Shown here piece after piece: positions 9,401 through 14,855 of a stretch of DNA of 58,441 nt. The notes below the pieces were generated by a model, which was given only the letters and a program-made list of their open reading frames with translations, made no database searches and was not told the DNA's origin. The stretch comes from Sinomicrobium sp. (GTDB taxonomy: Bacteria > Bacteroidota > Bacteroidia > Flavobacteriales > Flavobacteriaceae): positions 1-58,441 of the forward strand of contig JAJUFH010000020.1 of NCBI GenBank assembly GCA_029266035.1, written 5' to 3'. Made by a program: the position numbers and the translations under genes. Position 1 is the stretch's first letter. Every line of letters starts with the position of its first letter.

Positions 9401-9881
9401 ACCATACACTTTCCATGTACTTGGACTTATAGGTGATATACGGATGTTCCATATCTACCCAATACCCCATTTTTTTGGTGAGATCATTCCATATATCGGT
9501 ATAGCGCATCACGGCCTCCTTACAGGCTTTGTTGTAGTCTTCTACCGATATTTTTTTACCGATATCTTCCTTGGTGATTCCGAGTTCTTTTTCCACTCCA
9601 AGCTCTACCGGAAGACCATGGGTATCCCATCCCGCTTTGCGTTTTACCTGGTAGCCTTTTTGGGTTTTATAACGACAAAAAATATCCTTGATTGCACGCG
9701 CCATAACGTGGTGTATACCAGGCAATCCGTTGGCAGAAGGCGGCCCTTCGTAGAACACAAAAGGTTTTTGTCCCTCACGTGAACTTATACTTTTTTCAAA
9801 AATATGATTTGCTTCCCAATATTCCAGGGTTTCTTCTGCCAAGCGGGGCAGTTCAAGTCCTTTGTACTCGGTAAATTTCAT
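6483..9881 (-). CDS. ileS: Isoleucyl-tRNA synthetase
   Basis: Class I synthetase that charges tRNA-Ile and edits valine. The 1132-residue protein has the HIGH-type motif in NGLPGIHHVMARAIKD near residue 52, the editing domain (TTPWTLPSNTAL) around 235, WFDSGSMPYAQW, and the KMSKS loop as KMSKRLGN near 682. The long form without C-terminal zinc cysteines is the eukaryote-like class (IleS2), whose members are often insensitive to mupirocin; that trait is inferred from family membership only. It is followed at 4 bases by the DksA-like gene. Confidence 0.97.
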   Translation of the reverse strand: MKFTEYKGLELPRLAEETLEYWEANHIFEKSISSREGQKPFVFYEGPPSANGLPGIHHVMARAIKDIFCRYKTQKGYQVKRKAGWDTHGLPVELGVEKELGITKEDIGKKISVEDYNKACKEAVMRYTDIWNDLTKKMGYWVDMEHPYITYKSKYMESVWWLLKQIYDKGLIYKGYTIQPYSPKAGTGLSSHEINQPGSYRDVTDTTVVAQFKAREESLPDFLKGYGNVHLLAWTTTPWTLPSNTALTVGAAIDYVLVKTFNQYTFEPVNVVLAKNLVNSVFSGKYYAAESDEDFENYSSEQKKIPYSILVESKGSDLVGIKYEQLLQYAQPYQHPENAFRVIQGDFVTTEDGTGIVHTAPTFGADDAKVAREASPEIPPMLVLDENDTPVPLVDLQGRFREELPEIGGKYVKNEYYNDSEAPKRSVDVEIAIKLKEENKAFKVEKYVHSYPHCWRTDKPVLYYPLDSWFIKVTEIKDRMFDLNTTINWKPKATGEGRFGNWLQNANDWNLSRSRFWGIPLPIWRTEDGREEKIIGSVEELKAEMAKAVAAGVMEQDIFADFVPGDMSEENYDKVDLHKNVVDRIVLVSPSGKPMQRESDLIDVWFDSGSMPYAQWHYPFENRDMIDSGAAFPADYIAEGVDQTRGWFYTLHAIGTMVFDSVAYRNVVSNGLVLDKNGQKMSKRLGNAVDPFTTLKEHGPDATRWYMISNANPWDNLKFDSEGITEVRRKFFGTLYNTYSFFSLYANIDGFTYAEPETPLEERPEIDRWILSELHTLIKKVDDFYADYEPTRAARAISDFTQEYLSNWFVRLSRRRFWKGEYGQDKISAYQTLYTCLEVIARLGAPIAPFYMDSLYRDLVSVTGKGNAESVHLADFPEFDSAVINKSLERKMEKAQLVSSLVLSLRKRENIRVRQPLQKIMIPVLDVQSKEEIVAVADLIKSEVNVKEVELLDDASGVLVKQIKPNFKKLGPRFGKDMKLVSNAVQQFSQEDIKKIEQNGSIEVEINGKSVTLVSDEVEISSQDIEGWLVATSNGLTVALDVTITEELRNEGVARELVNRIQNFRKDSGFDVTDKIDVQLQRDGFVEQAVTSNIDYIKTETLAAKLDFEDHLESGTEVSFDDVNTKLYIKKH

Positions 9882-9998
9882 AGGTCAATCTCCTTGTCGC
9901 TTTTTAAGATTGCGAAATTAATCATTTTCAACGAATTGTAAAGGGCTACATATGGTAAATATTGGGGGTTTTCCCGTTTGTAGAAGCAAAAAACACTC

Positions 9999-10721
9999 TT
10001 ATCTCCCAAACACTTCATAGAGCACTTCCAACGATTTAGGCTTGCGAAAGCCGGTAAGGTGTAATTCAAAATAGGTCACAATGGTATCCAACTGCTCTCT
10101 TCGCTGCTGCTTGCTCATCTTGATCTGGTCGAGTTCATCAAAATCTGCGTCTACCAGCTTGCGAAAACAGTCGAGCGTTTCTCCGTAAACTGAGGGACCG
10201 TATCCCGTATGAGAAGAAAAGCCTCCTTCCAACAAGTCAAAATAAGGTAAATGAGCCGCAGTAGTGTCGGGATAAAACCCGAGAAAGCGAGTGAGCCCCA
10301 GCAAAAAAAGCAAGTGAAAATTGGGGTTTCCTGTTGTACTGTCTAGCCACTGCAAACCTTCTTCGATATAGCGATACATTGGAGCGTTCTTTTCTTCCTC
10401 CTGAACACTCTGACTCAGCACCTCAGCTAAAAACAACACCATAGTATTTTTGATCACATCGGTATGCACAGTGGCATAAGGGGAATAAATACGTGCCTCA
10501 CGAATGTATTCCAACGAGCCTTTACCTCTGTGAGCTGCTGTAATCTCCAGCTGTGTAAGCGGTAAAAAATGAGCTTTTTTAAGCTTGCCTTTGCGCGAAG
10601 ACAATACTCCCCTAAGCAGGTACGATTGTAGCCCGTAATGTTCTGTAAAACACCTTGCTATCAAGCTGCTATCACCGTATTTTACAGTCGATAATACTAG
10701 GGCCTTGGTAGTGACAAGCAT
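9999..10721 (-). CDS. recO: DNA repair protein RecO
   Basis: RecO works with RecR and RecF to load RecA on gapped DNA. The 240-residue protein has the N-terminal OB fold with the family start MLVTTKALVLSTVKYGDSSL and a helical C-terminal part (LLGLTRFLGFYPD). Length is normal. It lies between ileS (gap 117 bases) and the C39 exporter gene (gap 60 bases), all on the minus strand, so read-through from the exporter is possible. Confidence 0.9.
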   Translation of the reverse strand: MLVTTKALVLSTVKYGDSSLIARCFTEHYGLQSYLLRGVLSSRKGKLKKAHFLPLTQLEITAAHRGKGSLEYIREARIYSPYATVHTDVIKNTMVLFLAEVLSQSVQEEEKNAPMYRYIEEGLQWLDSTTGNPNFHLLFLLGLTRFLGFYPDTTAAHLPYFDLLEGGFSSHTGYGPSVYGETLDCFRKLVDADFDELDQIKMSKQQRREQLDTIVTYFELHLTGFRKPKSLEVLYEVFGR

Positions 10722-10781
10722 AAAGACGATTTTAAGGAGAATTTCGATACAAACCTAAGGATTTTAACCCATTCTAAGAGC

Positions 10782-12947
10782 CTACACCTTAAAATCGGGC
10801 ATCTGTTGCTGCCACAGTTTGTAGTAATGCCCCTTGCTGTCGTACAACTGTCGGTGATTACCTTCCTCAATAACCTCACCCTTGTCTAGCACGACGATTT
10901 TATCGGCATTGACCACTGTACTCAAGCGATGTGCGATGACAACTATAGTCTTTTCTCGCTCTCGAAGTCCGGCTATCGTCTTTTGCACAAAACTTTCAGA
11001 GGTACTGTCTAGAGAAGAGGTAGCCTCGTCCAACACCAGTATTTCCGGCTCTTTGTACAAGGCTCTTGCGATAGCTATACGCTGTTTTTGTCCGCCCGAA
11101 AGTGCCGCTCCATTTTCTCCGAGATAGGTGGCAAAACCATTGGGCAGGTTTTCGATAAATGACAGTATCCCAATGCTTTTACAGATCTCCATAATCTTTT
11201 CCATATCCGGCTGAAATTCTCCTACGGCTATATTTTCGACCACATTACCTCCGAAAAGATCTATTTTTTGAGGCACTACCCCTACAATGTCTCTAAGGCT
11301 GGTATTTTCGATGTATTTCAAATCGTACTCGCCTATTGTAATCTTGCCTTTTTGTATGGGATATATGTTTTGCAACAGCGAAATAAGCGTAGATTTTCCC
11401 GAACCGCTCTCCCCTATTACTGCGGTAATTTTTCCTTTGGGAATATCGAGTGAAAAATCCTTGAATACCTCCACTCTTGTTCCATACCTAAAAAACACAT
11501 TTTTAAAAACTATATCGCCCGTTTTTTCTGCGTTGAGTTTTATTTTATCATCCTGTTCTTCTCTTTCCAAATCCATAATCTCAAACAGACGATCGGCTGC
11601 AATCCAGGCATTCTGTATCTGCTTGTTGGCGTCTACAAGTTGAGCCACCGGTCCTGTAAAATACCCGATAATTGCATAAAAAGAAAGTAATTCTCCAGGA
11701 GTGATTTCTCTGTCTATAACAAAATACGATCCACTCCACAGCAAAATAATAGTGAAGAGTTGGGATACAAAGGAGGAAGAAGTAGTCGAAAAAACTGTAT
11801 TGAGAGCCGATTTATAACCTACGTTTAGAAGGTTTATAAAGCGAGCTTCTGTTTTGATATTGGCAAAGGACTCCAATCCAAACCGCTTGATGGTACCTAC
11901 AGCGTTGAGCGATTCCACCAGCTGGCTTTCCAAGTCTGCAGCACGCTCCATCACTTTTCTTTCCGCCTTTTTATTCAGTCTGTTGGTCATCCAATATATA
12001 CCGATATACAAGGGAATAATAGCCAACATGATTAGAGCCAATTTCCAATAATAAAAAAACATCAACCCGAAAGAGAAAAGGAGGATAAGCACATTTACCG
12101 TGAGGCTAAGAGCAACCCCGTTGATAAAGGTTCGTATTTTTACAGCATCGTTTATTCTAGAGATGATTTCTCCTACTCTCATAGTATCGAAAAACTGCTG
12201 TGGCAATTTCAGTAAATGCTTGTAGTATCCGAGAATAAGGCGGGCGTCGATCTGCTGCCCGGTCTTGATGAGAAAAGTGTCTTTAAACACGCCTACCAAT
12301 ATTTGCAACAGCAATAGTATAAGCATAACCACACTGAGCAAATTGAGCAAGCGGGTATTTCCTCCGGTAAGCACGTAATCGGTAATCTTACCGAGGTAAA
12401 TAGATGTCGAAAAACCGAGTAAAGTAACTACAAGTGCTCCAAAAAATGCCTGGAGCAATACGAATCTGTGGGGACGAAGCAGAAACCAAAACCTCCTCAT
12501 CGAAGAGACTTTTTCATTGCCTTCGGAAAAACTGTCGTCGGGCATAAGCAACACCAATACCCCGGTCCATTCTTCCTTAAACTCCTCGTGGGTTTTCTTG
12601 TACATTTTTCCATCGCCCGGATCCATGATTAGGATGTGTTTTTTGGTCACCTCATAGATCACAACATAGTGATGAAGCACTTTTCTGACCACCACATGGG
12701 CAATAGCTGGTTTCGGTATTTTAAACAAGCTATCGATATCACCTCGCACTCCTTTGGCCTCAAAACCCAGTTTTTGAGCGGCTTCTACCAATCCGAGTAC
12801 ATTGGTTCCCTTCTTGTCGGTACTGGCGTATTGACGAATGCGAGCAATGGGAAGTTGAAGATTGTAATGCGCCGACACCGATGCCAAGCAGGCCGCTCCA
12901 CAATCTGTAATATCGTGTTGTTTTATTATCGTATTTTTCTTTGCCAT
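10782..12947 (-). CDS. ABC exporter with N-terminal C39 peptidase (double-glycine peptide transporter)
   Basis: The protein cleaves leader peptides after a Gly-Gly motif and exports the rest across the inner membrane. Residues 1-130 are a C39 cysteine protease: catalytic Cys16 in ITDCGAACL, His93 in LHHYVVIYE and Asp109 in MDPGDG. Residues 160-440 hold the six-helix ABC membrane domain. The C-terminal ATPase has Walker A GESGSGKST (near 515), the signature LSGGQKQRIAIARAL (near 615) and Walker B ILVLDEATSSLD (near 635). All catalytic residues are present. It is the obvious processing and export partner for the three GG-leader peptides upstream. A palindrome at 12987-13005 overlaps its presumed promoter, giving a 5' untranslated region of only about 16 bases. 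Confidence 0.95.
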   Translation of the reverse strand: MAKKNTIIKQHDITDCGAACLASVSAHYNLQLPIARIRQYASTDKKGTNVLGLVEAAQKLGFEAKGVRGDIDSLFKIPKPAIAHVVVRKVLHHYVVIYEVTKKHILIMDPGDGKMYKKTHEEFKEEWTGVLVLLMPDDSFSEGNEKVSSMRRFWFLLRPHRFVLLQAFFGALVVTLLGFSTSIYLGKITDYVLTGGNTRLLNLLSVVMLILLLLQILVGVFKDTFLIKTGQQIDARLILGYYKHLLKLPQQFFDTMRVGEIISRINDAVKIRTFINGVALSLTVNVLILLFSFGLMFFYYWKLALIMLAIIPLYIGIYWMTNRLNKKAERKVMERAADLESQLVESLNAVGTIKRFGLESFANIKTEARFINLLNVGYKSALNTVFSTTSSSFVSQLFTIILLWSGSYFVIDREITPGELLSFYAIIGYFTGPVAQLVDANKQIQNAWIAADRLFEIMDLEREEQDDKIKLNAEKTGDIVFKNVFFRYGTRVEVFKDFSLDIPKGKITAVIGESGSGKSTLISLLQNIYPIQKGKITIGEYDLKYIENTSLRDIVGVVPQKIDLFGGNVVENIAVGEFQPDMEKIMEICKSIGILSFIENLPNGFATYLGENGAALSGGQKQRIAIARALYKEPEILVLDEATSSLDSTSESFVQKTIAGLREREKTIVVIAHRLSTVVNADKIVVLDKGEVIEEGNHRQLYDSKGHYYKLWQQQMPDFKV

Positions 12948-12969
12948 TTGTATTCCCTCAATTTAGGGC

Positions 12970-13005
12970 GCAAAGTAATGGTCTACACTGCAAAAAACTT
13001 GCAGT
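12970..13005 (-). promoter_or_regulatory. Palindromic operator and promoter of the C39 exporter gene
   Basis: ACTGCA-N7-TGCAGT occupies 12987-13005. Nine bases further, in the direction of transcription, is TACTTTGC (12970-12977 on the minus strand), a near match to the -7 box. The same palindrome with the same nine-base spacing to a TAnnTT element occurs before peptide genes 2 and 3. Confidence 0.7.
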
Positions 13006-13144
13006 AAACGATACTATCACTCTGGTGTAGTTATTCCTTTACAAGGAGGTTTTTACAAAAATCCCCTCACTACAACAATAGAACAGTTCTTTTTATGACG
13101 ATAAAGATTTAAAAGTCATTTGTTTATATGATTTAAGGTATTAA

Positions 13145-13177
13145 AAAAGCTGTTTCCCCGATAGAGAAACAGCTTTT
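13145..13177 (-). terminator. Intrinsic terminator after peptide gene 1
   Basis: AAAAGCTGTTTC (13145-13156) pairs with GAAACAGCTTTT (13166-13177), a 12-bp perfect stem with a nine-base loop. On the minus strand the stem ends in TTTTTT. It lies 23 bases after the stop of peptide gene 1 and separates it from the exporter gene. Confidence 0.85.
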
Positions 13178-13199
13178 ATACACTTGATGGTTATGTTTC

Positions 13200-13409
13200 T
13201 TATTCTGCAGAAGCAGATATGGAAATACTATTCAACAAGTCGGAAACCAGTGAAACGGCTACAGTAACGGTACCGAGTACAAGCCCGAGTGCTCCCGCAA
13301 GAAAATCGCTAACACCTCCGATTCCGATTCCGATAGACAATCCGCCATTGGTGGTCTCCATTTCTGAAGCTTTCATTTCTTTAACTCCGTAGTTTTCCAG
13401 ATTTTTCAT
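13200..13409 (-). CDS. Double-glycine leader peptide 1 (candidate bacteriocin-like precursor)
   Basis: 69 residues. The leader MKNLENYGVKEMKASEME-TTNGG ends in Gly-Gly at about residue 24, the recognition form for C39 exporters. The mature part begins LSIGIGIGGVSDFLAG, continues with hydrophobic stretches and ends in a serine-rich tail (SISISASAE). Its core differs from peptides 2 and 3. The start at 13409 is chosen because the same MKNLxNYG start appears in all three paralogues; the in-frame ATG at 13451 is not conserved. No operator palindrome was found in front of this gene. Processing and activity are inferred, not shown. Confidence 0.8.
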   Translation of the reverse strand: MKNLENYGVKEMKASEMETTNGGLSIGIGIGGVSDFLAGALGLVLGTVTVAVSLVSDLLNSISISASAE

Positions 13410-13428
13410 AGTATAATTCATTAATTGG

Positions 13429-13518
13429 TTAATAAAAAACAGCTTGTTCACTTTTGCCTACAACACTGACAATGAGCAATAGCCAAAAAATCAGGATTGC
13501 GGCCGCTGCGACCGACAT
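13429..13518 (-). CDS. Possible 29-residue membrane peptide upstream of peptide gene 1
   Basis: A short frame opens at ATG 13518 and ends at TAA 13429-13431, 19 bases before the start of peptide gene 1. It encodes MSVAAAAILIFWLLLIVSV followed by VGKSEQAVFY: one strong transmembrane helix and a short charged tail. The frame is open further upstream to a TAG near 13600, but with no ATG. Small membrane proteins next to secreted toxin peptides are often immunity proteins, so it is listed as a candidate. No ribosome-binding signal was recognised, and it may be only an untranslated leader. Confidence 0.25.
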   Translation of the reverse strand: MSVAAAAILIFWLLLIVSVVGKSEQAVFY

Positions 13519-13564
13519 TCCTGCTTCCGTATTGCGCAATTTGTGGTAGTGCTTGGAATTGTAC

Positions 13565-13596
13565 AAAAAAGGGCGTTGTTTCCAACACCCTTTTTT
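13565..13596 (-). terminator. Intrinsic terminator after peptide gene 2
   Basis: AAAAAAGGGCGTTG (13565-13578) pairs with CAACACCCTTTTTT (13583-13596) with one G-T type mismatch. On the minus strand the GC-rich stem is followed by TTTTTTG. It begins 8 bases after the stop of peptide gene 2 and would uncouple peptide gene 1 from it. Confidence 0.8.
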
Positions 13597-13603
13597 GTGC
13601 TAT

Positions 13604-13798
13604 TTACAGGTCTCCGAGGAGTCCACCAAGTAGTCCGCCAACAAGGCCTACAACTACTCCAACGATTCCGGTTACGGTACCTACAATACCTGTTACCAAA
13701 TCGAGTACCCCGTCCAGACCTCCGAGAAGTCCGCCATTGGTTTCGTTCATTTCTTTTGCATTCAATTCCTGAACACCATAGTTTTTCAGATTTTTCAT
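13604..13798 (-). CDS. Double-glycine leader peptide 2 (glycine-zipper core)
   Basis: 64 residues. The leader MKNLKNYGVQELNAKEMN-ETNGG is almost identical to that of peptide 3 and ends in Gly-Gly at residue 23. The mature core starts LLGGLDGVLDLVTG and then places Gly at alternating intervals of 3 and 4 residues between Val/Ile/Leu pairs (TGIVGTVTGIVGVVVG...), ending GGLLGDL. This spacing puts all glycines on one face of a helix, as in glycine-zipper membrane peptides. It has its own operator (13950-13968) and terminator. Start at 13798 follows the paralogues; the ATG at 13822 is not conserved. Function as bacteriocin or signal is inferred. Confidence 0.85.
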   Translation of the reverse strand: MKNLKNYGVQELNAKEMNETNGGLLGGLDGVLDLVTGIVGTVTGIVGVVVGLVGGLLGGLLGDL

Positions 13799-13847
13799 GA
13801 TAAATAAAATTAGGTTAAACAATATTCATTTTTGGTCAATCTGATCG

Positions 13848-13869
13848 CCGGAATTTTGTAATCTTCCGG
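13848..13869 (-). other. Small hairpin in the leader RNA of peptide gene 2
   Basis: CCGGAA (13848-13853) pairs with TTCCGG (13864-13869). It lies between the presumed transcription start (near 13926) and the start codon at 13798, in an untranslated leader of about 130 bases that holds no other obvious element. Confidence 0.35.
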
Positions 13870-13932
13870 GATAGGGGGTGGAAAGGTGTTTGGAAAGGTC
13901 TGCATCAACACGATATCCGTATTAAGCGAGCA

Positions 13933-13968
13933 CTAATTTAGCAGTATTCACTGCACAAACCTTGCAGT
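13933..13968 (-). promoter_or_regulatory. Palindromic operator and promoter of peptide gene 2
   Basis: ACTGCA-N7-TGCAGT at 13950-13968, then nine bases, then TAAATTAG (13933-13940, minus strand), one base off the -7 consensus TAnnTTTG. An additional half-site GCAGT lies at 13941-13945 on the plus strand, so this copy has three half-sites. No TTG is present at the -33 distance; the palindrome occupies that place. Confidence 0.75.
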
Positions 13969-13986
13969 TTGGTGTGTTTTTTGACA

Positions 13987-14023
13987 AAAAAAACCGGCCT
14001 CTTTATACAACAGGCCGGTTTTT
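13987..14023 (-). terminator. Intrinsic terminator after peptide gene 3
   Basis: AAAACCGGCCT and AGGCCGGTTTT form a GC-rich 11- to 12-bp stem with an 11-base loop; on the minus strand it ends in a run of eight T. It begins 15 bases past the stop of peptide gene 3 and lies just upstream of the operator of peptide gene 2. Confidence 0.88.
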
Positions 14024-14037
14024 GTACCAATATCGGC

Positions 14038-14232
14038 TTATAATCCTCCGAGAAGGCTTCCGAGAAGTCCGGTAACAACGTTTACTACGCTACCTACAAC
14101 ACCTACAACGGTGTTTACTACTCCGGTTACCAAGTCGAGAACTCCGTCCAAACCTCCGAGAAGTCCGCCGTTAGTTTCGTTCATTTCTTGTGCGTTCAAT
14201 TCCTGAACTCCGTAGTTTTCTAGATTTTTCAT
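14038..14232 (-). CDS. Double-glycine leader peptide 3 (glycine-zipper core)
   Basis: 64 residues, the closest relative of peptide 2. The leader MKNLENYGVQELNAQEMN-ETNGG ends in Gly-Gly at residue 23. The core starts LLGGLDGVLDLVTG, identical to peptide 2, and then runs VVNTVVGVVGSVVNVVTG, ending LLGSLLGGL. Compared with peptide 2 some glycines are replaced by Asn, Thr or Ser, but the 3-4 spacing of small residues is kept, which suggests selection on helix packing. Start is ATG 14232, the only Met in frame before the leader. Own operator (14370-14388) and terminator. Confidence 0.87.
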   Translation of the reverse strand: MKNLENYGVQELNAQEMNETNGGLLGGLDGVLDLVTGVVNTVVGVVGSVVNVVTGLLGSLLGGL

Positions 14233-14317
14233 GATTGTGATTTAATTAAGTTATACAAAAGTTTAGATTTTTAGAAAACAGTTATGCAAGCGGCTTAAAC
14301 AGCGAACTCACAACGCT

Positions 14318-14347
14318 CAAAACACAGAAAACTTCTATTGTGTTTTG
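14318..14347 (-). other. Hairpin at the 5' end of the peptide gene 3 transcript
   Basis: CAAAACACA (14318-14326) pairs with TGTGTTTTG (14339-14347) around a 12-base loop. The presumed transcription start is close to 14346, so this stem would form the very 5' end of the mRNA, about 115 bases ahead of the start codon. Confidence 0.4.
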
Positions 14348-14352
14348 TTTTG

Positions 14353-14388
14353 CTAAGGTAACCGCGCTCACTGCACAAACCTTGCAGT
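14353..14388 (-). promoter_or_regulatory. Palindromic operator and promoter of peptide gene 3
   Basis: ACTGCA-N7-TGCAGT at 14370-14388 with the same spacer (CAAACCT on the plus strand) as the copy at 13950. Nine bases on is TACCTTAG (14353-14360, minus strand), a -7 box variant. The only sequence kept between this region and the peptide 2 promoter is the palindrome and the box, which argues that both are functional. Confidence 0.78.
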
Positions 14389-14442
14389 CTCTAACTTTTG
14401 TCACTGTTAATCCGATTTTCACGCTTGAAATCCAAAATGGAA

Positions 14443-14475
14443 AACCACATTACCACCAGCTGAGGGGAATGTGGT
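14443..14475 (-). terminator. Probable terminator after the small HTH gene
   Basis: AACCACATT (14443-14451) pairs with AATGTGGT (14468-14475) around a 16-base loop; on the minus strand the stem runs into TTTTCCATTTT. It starts 14 bases after the stop of the HTH gene. Confidence 0.6.
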
Positions 14476-14488
14476 AGTTCAGCAGTTT

Positions 14489-14812
14489 TTAAACAAGTTC
14501 AAACAAATTGAATTTTGGAGGGTCGCAAGGCAGAAAATAGCTTCCTCCAAAAATTTCGGTAAGCTCATTATCTCTGAGTACTCTTACCGAAACGGTGACC
14601 TTGAGATCAAAATCGTCTTCGTAAAAATAGGTTTTGTGAACTCGGCTATAGGAAACGGGAGCCTCTATATCCTTCAGTTGTTCTATCAACTGGTACACTT
14701 TTCGCTCACTGACTTGCATTAAGCGCGCAAGTTGTGTCGGCGATCCTGTAGCTTCTCTCGCTATCAATTGATGCAATTGTTGCAAGCGCTCGAGATTTTT
14801 TAAATTCTTCAT
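14489..14812 (-). CDS. Small HTH-domain protein of the peptide locus
   Basis: 107 residues. Residues 1-60 form a winged-helix type HTH of the HTH_11/DeoR-like kind (LERLQQLHQLIAREATGSPTQ, then LARLMQVSERKVYQLIEQLK as the recognition region). The rest (YSRVHKTYFYEDDF, DNELTEIFGG) looks like a small C-terminal domain. I recall similar proteins next to GG-leader peptides in other flavobacteria, so a role in controlling the peptides is likely but inferred. It begins 43 bases after the HlyD stop and is probably co-transcribed with it. No partner two-component system is present. Confidence 0.78.
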   Translation of the reverse strand: MKNLKNLERLQQLHQLIAREATGSPTQLARLMQVSERKVYQLIEQLKDIEAPVSYSRVHKTYFYEDDFDLKVTVSVRVLRDNELTEIFGGSYFLPCDPPKFNLFELV

Positions 14813-14855
14813 TATCCAAAGGGGTTAAGACGTTAAAATACAAACGGGGTGTCGT

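Noticed and set aside
13497-13800. Plus-strand frames opposite peptide gene 2 (Pro/Thr/Arg-rich)
   Set aside because: They are mirror images of the glycine/valine codons of the peptide gene and cross its terminator.
12987-14388. Reading the ACTGCA-N7-TGCAGT palindromes as sigma-54 promoters (GC...TTGCA at -24/-12)
   Set aside because: The essential GG of the -24 element is absent in all three copies, the best match points away from the peptide genes in two of them, and a TAnnTT box is at constant distance instead.
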